Below the pieces are notes generated by a model, which made no database searches, was not told the origin of the DNA, and saw only the letters and a list, made by a program, of their open reading frames with translations. From Vermamoeba vermiformis (lineage: Eukaryota > Tubulinea > Echinamoebida), in NCBI GenBank assembly GCA_045837725.1, contig JBEWZL010000265.1, forward strand, positions 1 through 64,000: a stretch of 64,000 nucleotides of DNA. The letters are read 5' to 3'. Position numbers and translations under genes: made by a program. Of the stretch, positions 1 to 11,448 are shown in pieces (within the stretch, counting starts at the first letter, position 1; each line of letters opens with the position of its first letter).

Positions 1-555
1 AGGAGTATTTGAGTCTATAGAACTCGTCAAGATCTTGATTACTCGTCAAGAAGTTTTCCTGATCTTCGTTTGCACTGCTCACGCGCGTTTCCGCCGCCAG
101 CTAAAAAAATTAACAATGCCCGTATGAGATCAGTTTAGTAACATGCTTGGTCATATTAAAAAATATTTTTCGTCCCTAATGGGGCTCAGGGCGCACATTC
201 GCAACTCTCCAAGGTACTCATCTGACTTCAAAATCAAATTCGGCCCCCGTAATCCGTAAGACCGAATTTTTTAAGCAATATTTTAATCCAATAATAACTA
301 TTAACCCGATTCTAGATGTGCGATGATTTTACACGGATTAGATTTGCGTCAAAGCTTCTTCCTCGCAAATCGAGCTTCAATACATTCAGGTATTTGTATA
401 AAATTGCAGAAATAAAGTAAATTTATTTATTTCGACCTGCAGAGGCGACAAAATCGAGGTTCGATGCATGCAAAGAGAAGTGTACGGCTCCCTTGAAGCT
501 AAAATCGCTCTTCAGTCGTATGAATATTACACGTAATAAGAAATGAAATAATTAA
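1..555. other. no recognisable gene
   Basis: I see no convincing exon or RNA gene here. The stretch is AT-rich with stops in all frames. The only local structure is an 11-nt direct repeat (ACTCGTCAAGA at 22-32 and 41-51). The 3' part probably holds the unresolved 5' end of the Crinkler-type relic that follows: a TTTAG acceptor-like site ends at 568, but I could not find an upstream exon in the right phase. Confidence 0.5.
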
Positions 556-2138
556 CGTGCATGTTTAGCAACTGACTGGACTGGCAAAGACATCCACAAC
601 TGGTTTCGGAACATCGGAGTTAGCAGCGCTTCAATAGCGAAAATCCCATCAGAATTAATCGAAAATGAGAGCAAGCTATTCGATTGGAAAAAAGTTAAGG
701 CGGAACTGAAGCAACGTGACGTGGATGCGTTGGACATTTTGCGGATCGAAAGCAAATTGAAGGAGTTCCGAACTGTCCGAAGCCTAATTGCCCCGGCACG
801 TAAAGTTCATGCTATTCAAAGTACCAATGGACTTAAATATCGAACTTGCAAGCTAATGCGTGATAGAAATTGCATCACTTCGCAGCGATCCAACATTCTC
901 GACGTTGAAATCAAGTGATAGCATGCAACAGGCGCACCGAAAGTTTATCGCTGTCCCTCCTTTGGGAAATATTCTTAATATGAAAGGTTATGACAGCCCA
1001 AACCAGTTCTTTTTTGTCTCTGACACTCACCTGCAAATTTGGGAGATGTACTACAAGACTTCACAAAACCCTGCTGAACGGCTCAAGTTGGTTCCTTCTG
1101 GACCTCATGGTGTGGGTAAATCTGGAATTGGATTGTTACTTGCATCTACTGCATTCATGCTCAAGAAGCCATTACTCTATTATGTAAGTTTGTTTTTTTA
1201 CAATTTAGTTGTTTTACTGACAACCTATTGCAGCCTCACATTCCGATTTCACAATTTGACAAAAAAGAAGTCCTCAATTCCATATATATGCTCAATGCAG
1301 ACCTGTTGGATGAGATACCTGAGTTGGAATTGGTTTTCAGGCACTTCACAATGGATTCCTCCATGTATGCTCCTATCAAAGAGTTGTCTTTGTTGGATGG
1401 AGCTGTCTTCATAATGGATGAACACAACACTTTCTTTTCAGATGCAAAGTACATGAGGACATTTGCAGACTTTTTAGACTTTTTGCCTTTCCATGTAAGA
1501 CAATACATTATTCTAGGCATTCAACTGACTGCCATGTAGTCTTTCAATCTTTGCATGTTTATTGGCTCAGCTCAGTCTAAGTTTGAATCAACCATTAAAG
1601 ATGCATACAAGAGTACACTTTTCTACTTGGCTCCATTTTCCTGGGAAGAGTTTTTGGCTTACATATCAGAACCAAACTCTGTAAGCACTTCTATAACCTG
1701 TCCAAAATTCTTACTAATGACCTTCATAAGCCTGTTAGCAACTTTCCATTAGACACAGTTCCTGGAGCCACTGTGATTGAGAAGCAAAGACTTATTTATG
1801 AAACCTTCAAGCTGGACCACCTAATAGGCGAACTTCATAGGAGTTTGACTGACAAGAGGCAACCAAAGTCATTTTTAGAAGTAGCTGAGGCTCAAGCAGC
1901 TGCTTACAAGAATTGGTTAGCACATGCAATAGCAATTCATGGAACAGCTTTTGCTGCACTGATTTTGAGCCTATGTAAAAATGGATCTGCACAACATTAT
2001 CATTTCACAGATATCCTTTATGATGGTGGATTGATCTATAAGAAAGGCAATAGGATGTTTCCTGCAAATCTTTTGGTCCAGACTGCTTGCAACCACTTTG
2101 ATGTAGGTGGCCAAATCAAGTGCATGTTCAAGTCCTGA
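556..2138 (+). pseudogene. Crinkler-type SAM/P-loop NTPase relic (truncated, broken frame)
   Basis: Family: Crinkler (CRN)-type proteins, in which a header domain precedes a STAND/AAA-like P-loop NTPase and often a restriction-endonuclease-fold domain. Seen: a SAM-like N-terminus (WTGKDIHNWF), a probable intron at 800-866, a Walker A motif GPHGVGKS near 1110-1133, an intron at 1184-1233, and a Walker B-like FIMDEH near 1411-1428. The frame is then damaged. TAG at 1537-1539 is in frame with coding-like sequence on both sides, and near 1681 the protein continues (KHFYNLSKIL...) in another frame. It stops at 2138, about 250 residues short of the paralogue at 7789-10085, with no nuclease domain. 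No start codon was resolved. CpG is scarce from about 980 to 2138. Decayed copy is the best reading; sequencing error at two sites is the alternative. Confidence 0.7.
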
Positions 2139-2245
2139 ATCCCGCTAGCTTTAATATTTAGCTGAAGAATGAGCAAAGTTCGGCATTAATTTTAATTAAT
2201 CCTTTGGATTTCCTTGTAGCAGCATTGGATTAAATTATTTACGTC

Positions 2246-4339
2246 TTATTTGTGTTCAACAAAGTTTGTGTGGCCAGTAGCCATGGCATGTTCTGTTGCT
2301 GCTTTTTCACCAATGAGTACTAGAGGGTAAGTGATTAGTACAAGTAAATGTGAAACTAACAACTATGTACCTTTCTGACATTGTGTGCACAAGATCTTGA
2401 AAGCATTTGTGTCAGTGTATTGACCCTTAGCATGCAGTTTCTTGACGAATTCAAGTGCCATTGATGTCACTACTTCATCGTGTGGCGAGAACAATGTAAT
2501 GTCCATGTCTTGTGGTCCATCGTCCATAAAGTTGAACGCTGTGAAAAAAGTTGGTTCAGATTGCATGGTCTTAAAGTTTTAACATAAAACCAATTCATCA
2601 AATAAGCTCTAGAGCTGCTTAATAAAACAGAAAAAAATATGGTCTAGATCTGGATCTAGTTTTTACGACAAAAAATTTTCCCAAGTTGCAAAAAAAGAGT
2701 TACGTTAGCATGCACATACCTAAGCTATCATAATGAATGCCATCGTACACCAAACAAGCTCTCTGCGTGTAATTCTGACCCTCACCAAAACAATTGCTGC
2801 GCACGTTGATCACGTCAAACGCGACAATCTCGGAGCGATAATACTGCGATAATATTGCCAGCTCAATAGCACCGCCCCAGTGGTCCTTGTGCATGATCCA
2901 TTGCGCGTATTTAGCGGGAGGTTGGCCTAATATTGCTTCGGAATAATTGATCGGATCTGACAGCACGACATTCGCGATAATTTTACGCAGATCTGCTGCT
3001 GACTTTGTTTTATCCAATACGTATCTGCATATAATATCGTTAGAATGTCTAATGAGTTAATTGCAAATTGAATTTTTTCACTAGAAGAGAATTCATCGGA
3101 CCGACGGATGTGCCAGTTTCAAATTCGGGTTTTGTGCTATAATTCAAATATATACTAGCTATACTTGTCCACTTTATATATTTATGACTTACGCCACGGC
3201 ATTGAACAAGCACGAGTTGTCGTCAGGAATGGTTCGTTTCAAGATGACGCCATCGCCGGGACTGATGCGTGCTGGCTCTGCTTTTAACGGACCTGCGAAT
3301 GTAACGCCTATTAGAACAGAACGTCATATTACTGAGTATTATTGATGCAATAGGCCAAGTAAAAATTTCAACTCCGCTAGGCCAAGTCGCACAAAAAAAA
3401 TATAAGCAAATAAAGTTGATAAATTTCGAGTCTGTCAGACAACTTTATCTGCCCAGAGCAGCGCGGCATGAGAAATTCGCAGAATTTTAAGGAAACCGTT
3501 TGACTCGTAATTAACGCTTGTGCCGTACTGCAAATCTTATTCTTACCAGCATTGGTTTGACTATTAATAGAAATCGTATTCGGCGCATTAGTATTGTCGC
3601 TGCTGTGCGTGGTCGGAACATTATGTTGCGTGGCTGTGTTGGTATTGACGACAGTATTCGATGGCGTAGTATTAGATGATGCTACACTAGCTATAGGACT
3701 AGCACTTTGTTCGACCGTTAATGTGTCACCGTTCGTAAATAATTTTGAGATCGGATCTGACTCGCTCGTTGGAACAATTTCTTTTGGTGGATAGCCTCCT
3801 AAGACTATATAATATATTAAAATACGCGCTAAATTATTTAATTTTGACAAGGTCATTTTATACGTATTAATAGTGGCATAAAAAATTTTGATCTACATCT
3901 ACGTAGAAATTTGCGAGAATAAATCGGAGCAAGTCCGTCAATTTGATAATGTATATTAAAGACTATATTTTTCGCTAACTCGTACTTACATTTCTGATAT
4001 TCTGGCTTAATCGCAGTTTTTTCAGCAACCAGAGCGCGAAATTGACTCAAAGTGGTATTGCTGTCTAAGCCGCGGAAATTCTCCACTCCTTTCTTTGAAG
4101 AATATTAATGCGTGACGAAGAATCAAATGGAAGAATAATTTAAATTGGACTCGGAGATCAAGAAAAATTTCAAATAAAACTTTAAATTGCTATTCTGCTC
4201 GATCAAATTGTGATGATTCTATTATAATAATTGTACTATTATTTTAAATAATATTTGAAATTTCTGTGCTCCATCTTAGCAAAATTTCGTCACAGGTAAT
4301 TTTAACAAGACCTACCGGACTTCTTAATCTCAAATTCAT
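2246..4339 (-). CDS. YOD1: OTU1/YOD1-type deubiquitinating cysteine protease
   Basis: Seven exons: 4339-4316, 4092-3990, 3804-3547, 3292-3193, 3024-2720, 2538-2371, 2319-2246; 343 aa, total divisible by three. Domains in order: N-terminal UBX-like domain (starts MNLRLRSP, contains LGGYPPKEI), a Ser/Thr/Asn-rich linker, an OTU catalytic domain with Asp/Cys in DDNSCLF and His in GIHYDSL, and a C-terminal C2H2 finger (CTQC ... HAMATGH). This is the full OTU1/Yod1 order. The family removes ubiquitin from p97/Cdc48 clients in ER-associated degradation; that role is inferred. The start was chosen because the tiny first exon completes the UBX strand (LRLR). It is divergent from the acyl-CoA oxidase gene, with 160 bp between starts. 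Introns of 168-254 bp are long for this window. Confidence 0.93.
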
Positions 4340-4499
4340 TTTGTAATATTATTGCTGTGTTACTTCTTGCTGGTTTTTATAAATTATTACTCGACGCGAC
4401 CGATTCTGCCAGATTTGTGAAAAGTCACGTGATCTCGCCAAAAAGTTCGCTTCCGTACTCCGTGTATGATTGTGTAATATTTTGAACAACGAGCACAAC

Positions 4500-7400
4500 A
4501 TGTCTGCAGTCAATCCTAGCTTAGTTAAGGAGCGCCAAGCGATCAAATTCCCCGTCGATCAGTTAACGAGCCTGATGTGGGGTCCGTCGCTTGCTCAAAA
4601 GGTAATTTGAAGTCTCCCATAGTAATTAGGTCGTATTAATATTGGTTAATATTATTTCAACTCTTATTTTTGATTTATTTGATACCTTTCGATAATAATC
4701 GGATCCTAATTATCTTAATTTGTACAGAGAAAAGTAGATCGCATTATTAAAGAGCATATTGATACTTCTGACTTGAAGCTCGAGGATGGTATCTTAATGT
4801 CGAGAAAAGACCGCTTTGTTCGCAACGTTAAGGTAAATCTAGATCGTAACGAAAGTTCTAACGGTTACAAATTGAATAATCATTTTTTACGTAATTATAG
4901 GCATCTAAGAGGTTACTAGAATTGAGAAAAAAGCTCAATTTGACTGCCGAAGAATTTGCCGGGGTTCTTTCCTTCTTGAACGAGGTAAACTTCGGATTAC
5001 GAAACCGACAGCACAATATATCATTAATATCCCGCTAACAATATGCTATAATTATAACTTGCTATTTTTTGATCACTAATCTTATTAAGAGCGCATTAAT
5101 GAATTTTTGGATCGAGATTCGCTAACTTTTTGCTCCTTTCTAACCTTTACGATTAAGAGCTTGCCATTGACCGTCAACAACAGCATCTTTTTAACTAGTC
5201 TCAAGAACCTTGCTGCCGATTGGCAATCCGATTACATTCGTCAAGCGGAGAATCATGAACTGTTTGGATCGTACTCGCAAACTGAACTTGCTCACGGTAG
5301 TGATGTTCAAGCATTGAAGGTATGCATATTAAATAATAGGATACGGTTAATTATATGGCGAAGTATATTCTTCCAAATCGATTTATTGAAGATAAGCCGA
5401 GATCCGATCCTTCCAGTACAAATCGCTATTTTTTCTTCTATTGCGGGTCTTATAGTCTAAATATTACACAATTGATTCAATATGCATATTTGAATATAAT
5501 ACAGGCTGATCTCTTTATTCGCTAGACCACTGCTACCTACATCCGCGAGACCGATGAATTCGAAATTCATACTCCTGATATTGAAGCAATTAAGGTACAC
5601 ATAAATACTATCCATATTATAGTACTATATTAATCCTTATATTTGCTGTTTAGTGGTGGCCTGGAGGTCTTGGTTGGATGTCGAGCCACACGATCGTGTT
5701 CGCACAATTGATTATTGACGGCAAACGTTACAGCCCTCAACCTTTCTTGGTGCAGATTCGTTCTCGCGAAGGTAATTCTATCTCTATAATATTAATAATA
5801 TTTTATCAATTCATACCTTTGTTGTGCGTCGCTACGAAAATACGAATCTACATCCACCAAAAGTTTGAAATTTACTAAGGCTAATATTGCAATAGATCAT
5901 AAGCCTCTGCGCGGTATTGAGGTCGGAGATATCGGCCCTAAGATTGGTTTCAACACTACTGACAACGGTTTCTTGCGTTTGGATCACGTGCGCATCCCGC
6001 GTACAAACATGTTGATGAAATTCGCTAGCGTCGATAAGTACGTTAAATACATAGTATATACTTAACAATATATATTATGCACAGATGATTAATAATATTT
6101 TGCTTATAGGAACGGAGTTTTCAAGACGTTAGGAGATCCTAAAGCAGTTTACGCGAGCATGTTGGCTATTCGCGTAAATATGGTCGGATGGACTGCATAT
6201 GCTTTAGCCAAGGCCTCTGTTATTGCTACGAGATATAGCATCGTGCGTCGTCAATTCAACAACGAGACTCAGATCTTGGATTACAAATCGCAACAAAATC
6301 GAGTTTTGCCTTCTTTAGTCGGTACGTCAAAATAATTCAATTTTATTTCCATATTTGGTAAATTAATATTTTATTAATTATATTTGCAGGTGGCTACGCT
6401 ACTTCTTTTGTCGGTGAATGGCTGCGAGAAGAGCATCGTTTGTTGACCGAAGACATCAACAAAAATTCAAATTTTGAACGATTGCCGCAATTGCACGCGT
6501 CAGCTGCTGCACTGAAGAGCGATGCTAGCTTCCAATGCGTTGCTGGGTAAGTCCTAAAAATCAGATCACATCCGGTTTTGCAAATCCAGGATCGGATCTT
6601 AGTGAAGTATTGATCGTGCAAATGTTAATACGCTATTTTTAGTATTGAAGAGTGCCGTCGTGCATGTGGTGGTCACGGCTACAGTCAATTCAGCGGTCTG
6701 CCTGAGCTTTTGAACCTCAATTTGCAAATGATCACCGCTGAGGGTGAGAACTTGATTCTGACGCAGCAAGTCACGAGATATTTGCTCAAAGTCTTCCAAG
6801 ACGTTCAAGCCGGCAAGCCGTAAGTACATCATCATTTGCGAGTTCGCAGAAACACTTGCCTAATTTGGAAATTTTATCGAAATAGTGCCACTCACACCGT
6901 GAGCTATTTCAACAACTGGAAACAATTGTTGAAGGACAACTGCAGCGCTAAGTCCATCGAGGACATGAAGGACTTGCGTGTCTTGTTGCGTGCCATGGAA
7001 CATCGCACTGTAAAACTCGTGCTCGAGACCGCCAAGTCCATTCAAACTCAAGTACGTAATACCCAAAAATAGTAACATTCATTCGTGATTTTTCCAACGA
7101 AATTTCTCGCGTAATAATTATCGTATCTACTAGATGGGTAAAGGCCTTTCTCCCGCTCAAGCATTCGCCGAGTCACTTTTGTTGGTCAATGCCGCGTCAC
7201 GTGCTCACGCAACCGTCCTCACTGCACGTGCGTTCTTGACTCGCCTTGAAAAATTGGGCCAATCACCGCTCAGTGGAGTGTTGACTCGTGTTGCTGGCTT
7301 GTGGGGCTTGTACCGCCTCAACAACGAGTTGGGTGACTTTGCCGGATCTGCGCACTTCTCATCCGAACAAATTAACTTCCGTAAGTATCACGATACATTT

Positions 7401-7711
7401 TCCAGCCTACCTTAAAAGGAAACCATAGTATTTGTTCAAGTAGCCTTGCAAGATCTAGATCTGACATTTTTGCAGTTCGTGAGGCTTACCGCGACATGCT
7501 TGGTGAAGTGCGTCAAGAAGCGATTGGCCTGGCCGATGCATGGGAATTCAGCGACCACACTTTGAACTCGTGCTTGGGTCAATACGATGGCAATGTCTAC
7601 GAGTCTTTGTACAAACGTGCCAAGCAAGATCCGCTCAACCAACAGGACACTGCAGAGTTCAGAGAGTTGTTTGAGAAGCACGTCAAGCCTATGATCCACT
7701 CAAAGCTTTAA
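4500..7711 (+). CDS. ACOX1: peroxisomal acyl-CoA oxidase
   Basis: Thirteen exons: 4500-4601, 4728-4832, 4901-4984, 5092-5319, 5526-5594, 5654-5771, 5896-6037, 6110-6321, 6390-6546, 6643-6819, 6886-7051, 7134-7380, 7476-7711; 680 aa, the usual ACOX length. The enzyme oxidises acyl-CoA to trans-2-enoyl-CoA with FAD, passing electrons to O2, as the first step of peroxisomal beta-oxidation. Seen: WWPGGLGW, the RIPRTNML segment of the flavin domain, the [13 protein letters not shown] signature, and the general-base glutamate in AEGENLIL. The C-terminus is Ser-Lys-Leu, a perfect PTS1 peroxisome signal. The exon 4 acceptor (…AAGAG at 5087-5091) is fixed by reading phase. Flanking CpG density is high, unlike the neighbouring Crinkler-type gene. 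Confidence 0.96.
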
Positions 7712-7788
7712 AGACAGGCAACAATTAAGAAATCAGAACCATTCAAAAAAACAAAATTTATTAAACAACTGGTCAATTGTAATTGCAG

Positions 7789-10085
7789 TTACACGTTCTC
7801 TGCAGAAAAGAATTGCAGCATGCTTTGCCATGGCCCAAAGAGAGCAGGATCATTAATGACAATTAAATTTGTTGATGAAGCATATCCTCTGATAGCAATC
7901 TTATCATCTTCTGAGATTGTGCGATTGGTGAAAATGACTGGCACAAGTTTTGGTTTCATTGCTCTGAGCAACTCAACATTGAGATCACCAACTAATTTCT
8001 TCTTGTGAGTAACTTTCACTTTTTTTGATCCTTCCTTTTTCAGCTTAACTCCTGTTAACCCAGCTTCAAACCACTTCAACTTTTCCACTTCTTGCTTCAC
8101 CTCTGCAAATGTCAGTGGAGGAGCTCCAGCAGCTGCATGCTTATTTTGATGGGCAAAAAGTAAAACTTGACCATCTGTTGTTTTGACAAACATAAATCCA
8201 TCACATGAGCTTCCAGCAGTATTTAAGAACACAAATGTGAAAATGTTTTCAAGAGTGACTTTAATTTGTGTGTGCACTCTCGGTTTGGGCCAGCTGAAGG
8301 AAGTATCAGGCCAGCGCTCTTCTAATTCAATGTATGTAAGACTTTCAAGTTTCAGCTCCAAGTTCAAAAGCAAATTGGAACATGCCAAGCAGTGTCTGAA
8401 GTATTCCTTGATTGCCACATTTCTGTTGCCAAGTGCTAGAAGTGATGAAACCTTCATCATTTCATGAATAAGGTTGACTTTCTCAAAGTCTGACCAGTTG
8501 AGGGAAGCCTCAGGAGCACCCAACTTGGTAATGTATTTGTCAATTTCTTTGTTGTGTACTTGAGCAGCAATGTTAAATAGACTATACTTGGTTGTTTCCT
8601 CTGAATAGACCATCCTAAAGTAAAGGAATGGAATAACCAAATTACCTGTGTGACTGCCAAGATAAAGCCCTCCATTTGCAATCAGCTGTTCAACTGTACT
8701 ATCAGGATAAGGAATACTATCAAGTTTGTAGTGTTTTCCAGACAATATCACTTGGCATGACTTCAGCAAATACCCTTGTTTGAAGTTATATCTTTCTTGG
8801 ACTGTAGATGTCATTTGATTGGCAATGTCATTAAGATTGAGTGTCTTTGCACCTAAATCAAGCAAAATTTCAAGAAGGCTTGGCACACCTCCAGTGTAGG
8901 CAAACAATTTGAGATACTCTTTACGTCTGTGCCAATCATTTGGCAGCCATGGTAAGTTCTTCTTAGCTTGCATTAGTTCCACTAAATGGAATACCTCAGC
9001 ATTATTAAGACACTCCATTGGCAAAGAAACCATTGGATAGTTAGCTGAATGGCCCCATCTATTATCACCAAAGAGCTTCTCAACGCCAGAAAACATTGTG
9101 CCTGAATACAGAAGCAGTGTTAAAAGACTCTCTGAGTTAAATTTGATGTATTGTGTTGAAAATTCTCGAAACACATCACCTGCAAATTCAGGGTTGCCAA
9201 GTAACTTCTGAAATTCATCCATAAAAAAATACAGAGCTGTAGGTTTCATGTCTTTAACCAAGCAGGCCACAAAAGCTCCAAATTGAAATTGTTCTGGCAA
9301 ATCATCACCAAGAAGTGCAGCTAGGTTGCTTGCCCAGTGTGGGTAAGTCTCTTGGATGTTGAAGAGATTATAGATTGCTCTGGAGGTTAAAATCCAGTTA
9401 GCCTTTTCCCATGCTGTTTGCCATTTGTGACAACAGAGCAAATTCCACTTCCATTCTGAAAACTGACCATCAAGGTTATTCTTTTTGTAGACAGACATTG
9501 TAAAATGAAGTGATTTTGCTCATTTGTTTCAATGGCATCCTGCACTTTCTTCATAAGTAGATCTGGCAGCTCTATACCAAAACGAGTCTTTCCAATTCCT
9601 GGGGGTCCTGCTGCAAATAAGAGTGGGTTCTTGAGTCGATTGTATTCAGACCAAGATTTGCCAGCACGTGCCTGAACAGTAGACCAAACCTGATCCAAGG
9701 CTGCTTGACGTCCAACAAATGGCATCTCTTTAAGGTTGTTAATTTGACCATCAGGTATCATAGTCTGGCAAAGTTCCACAGGGATCATTAACTCTGTGAA
9801 TTTTAGTATACACTACCAAGAGTATTGCAATTACTTACCAATGCGAAGTTTGAGAATTGCTTGCCAAGCATCACTATTTGCAGTTGGCACAGATCTTTGA
9901 AGAGCATCAACAGAAGAAATGTTGGGATTTAAGGCTGATAACCCACCAAAGTTGCCATCTTTGAATGCCCTAATTTGGGTCTCATTCAAGTTTGTGTTTA
10001 ATCTGAACCAGTCAGCAAGTTGATCTGGGCTCCAATTGCCAACTTCATCTAATTGACGTTGTTTATCAGAACCCCTACTGGACAT
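7789..10085 (-). CDS. Crinkler-type protein: SAM, P-loop NTPase, REase-like domain (one frame break)
   Basis: Exons 10085-9839 and 9793-7789, about 750 residues, in two frames. Seen: SAM-like N-terminus (WSPDQLADWF), Walker A AAGPPGIGKT, Walker B-like LYFFMDEFQ, a helical middle, and a C-terminal REase-like core with CDGF followed by LFAHQNK (D...QxK). This order matches CRN-type effectors and intragenomic conflict proteins (family knowledge). Between about 9520 and 9490 the frame shifts, and no acceptable intron spans it: the one GT...AG candidate creates a stop. Either the gene is a young pseudogene or there is a one-base error. The start MSSRG was chosen because it precedes the SAM-like domain; the frame is open upstream to 10211, so more 5' coding is possible. 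Striking CpG scarcity: about a dozen CG in 2 kb, counted by eye. Confidence 0.75.
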
Positions 10086-10631
10086 AGAACTGACTAATGT
10101 TGTAAGGCAACGTGTCTTCACTATGTTTGCAAAGCCAAGTTGTTTTAATCTTGAAAAATCCTGAGTTTGGTGTCTGATAATAGTATAATTGGCAAAAATT
10201 ATTATCATCATTAGTTAAAGTTTATAGTTTGTAATAACTTACTGAAGATTGGGAAAGATCGTCGCAGAGGGATTAATTTTAAATTTGCAGCTGGCGACTT
10301 GCGAAAAAGGAAGTGCTTATTATAATGCATTAGTCATAAGTTATATCGGGTGTGAGTATTCGAATCCTTACCACTACTGCGAAGATTCGCGATCTGCTCT
10401 TTCTTCGTCAAACAATCAAGAAGCAAGTTCGTGGAACGGGTGCTCATTAAATACCGAAACATTGCAACTGATTACCAAATAACAAGTTGAATTTCAAAGA
10501 AGGACCGCTCGGTGCTGTTGTGTGGTGTTTCAAACGTTGGAAAAGAAAAATTGAACTTTTTTTTGATTCGCTGATCGAGGACAATTTTTTGCGCCATTAC
10601 GTAACACAAAACGACTCTGATAAATACAACA
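10086..10631. other. divergent intergenic region
   Basis: This lies between the Crinkler-type gene (-) and the first EF-hand gene (+). Coding-like frame continues on the minus strand to 10211, and a donor-like GTAAGT (minus strand, near 10245) suggests a further untraced 5' exon of the Crinkler-type gene. A short plus-strand open frame at 10249-10482 has no recognisable domain and I do not call it. CpG density rises abruptly here. Promoters for both genes presumably lie here, but no element stands out. Confidence 0.45.
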
Positions 10632-11165
10632 ATGGTAAGAGTACCTCGTAAAATTAGGCGTAGTATTTACTGATGAGTTTGAAGGGTAACGACGCCTCAA
10701 AGAAATCCGTCTTGGAAGCTTTGAAAGACAAACAAAATGAAGAAAAATTGAAAAACGCATTCGATCAATACGACACTGATAAGAGCGGTCACTTGAGCCT
10801 GGACGAGTTTGAAAAATTTGCTTCCGATTTCCTGAAGATTTTAGTTTCGGTAAATAATTCAAAAAAATTAAATCGTATTATTTTCACGTGCAATATTACT
10901 AATATTAATTGACAAAATCAACCCGCTGAAATTTTCAACTGGAATTCACATCCAGTTTTTACTGATCGAGCTTTAGGTTACAAAAGTCAACGCCAAAGCA
11001 TTTGCTCCAAAAGATATGAAGGCCTATGCTAAGGCACTCTTTGATATGACTGATACCGATAAGAACGGAAGCGTGACGCTCGAAGAATTCAAACAGACAA
11101 TGCAGATCAGCTCTGCTTGGGAATTGTCCGAAAAAATGTTCGAAAGTATTGTTGGCTCTGTATAA
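10632..11165 (+). CDS. small two-EF-hand calcium-binding protein (copy A)
   Basis: Exons 10632-10634 (the ATG alone), 10685-10849, 10977-11165; 118 aa. Two canonical EF-hand loops are visible: DTDKSGHLSLDE (about residues 36-47) and DTDKNGSVTLEE (about 84-95), with Ca ligands at positions 1, 3, 5 and 12. The spliced start gives MGNDAS, a good N-myristoylation consensus (Gly2, Ser6). An unspliced start at 10673 (MSLKGND) would keep the frame, but the tandem copy supports the spliced form: its ATG is also followed at once by an intron, and its exon 2 begins with the same GGTAAC. Function beyond calcium binding is unknown. A calcium-myristoyl sensor is plausible by analogy with recoverin-like proteins. 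Confidence 0.85.
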
Positions 11166-11448
11166 GGAATACTGCACGTATTTTATTATTAATTCTACGA
11201 TTGTATTTTTATAAAAATCGAAGTTGAAATTTTACATGTAAGATTTCGCTTACTTACTAGTTTCGTTAAAAATAAACGGTAGCGAACAATATTTATAAAA
11301 CCTCGAAAATACGCAAGTGCCGGCACAGGACACGGACGAGACAAATCGAGATTTTTGTTGCACGTCAGCTTGTCATTTATGTTTTTATTCGTTCTCTTTG
11401 TTCAATTATCGCACTAAATTGTCAACAAATAACAATACAAGAATTAGA

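Noticed and set aside
1681-1752. GTAAGC...TTAG candidate intron in the Crinkler-type relic
   Set aside because: Joining it gives an immediate stop, whereas the interior is open and protein-like in another frame; treated as a frameshift.
2539-2719. C/D-box-like TTGATGA...CTGA in an OTU1 intron
   Set aside because: Boxes are under 50 nt apart and no terminal stem flanks them.
9455-9525. Mini-intron to repair the frame break of the Crinkler-type gene
   Set aside because: The only GT...AG pair in phase produces a TAA codon at the junction.
10249-10482. 77-codon open frame between the Crinkler-type and EF-hand genes
   Set aside because: No domain, no homologous look, and lies in a divergent promoter region.
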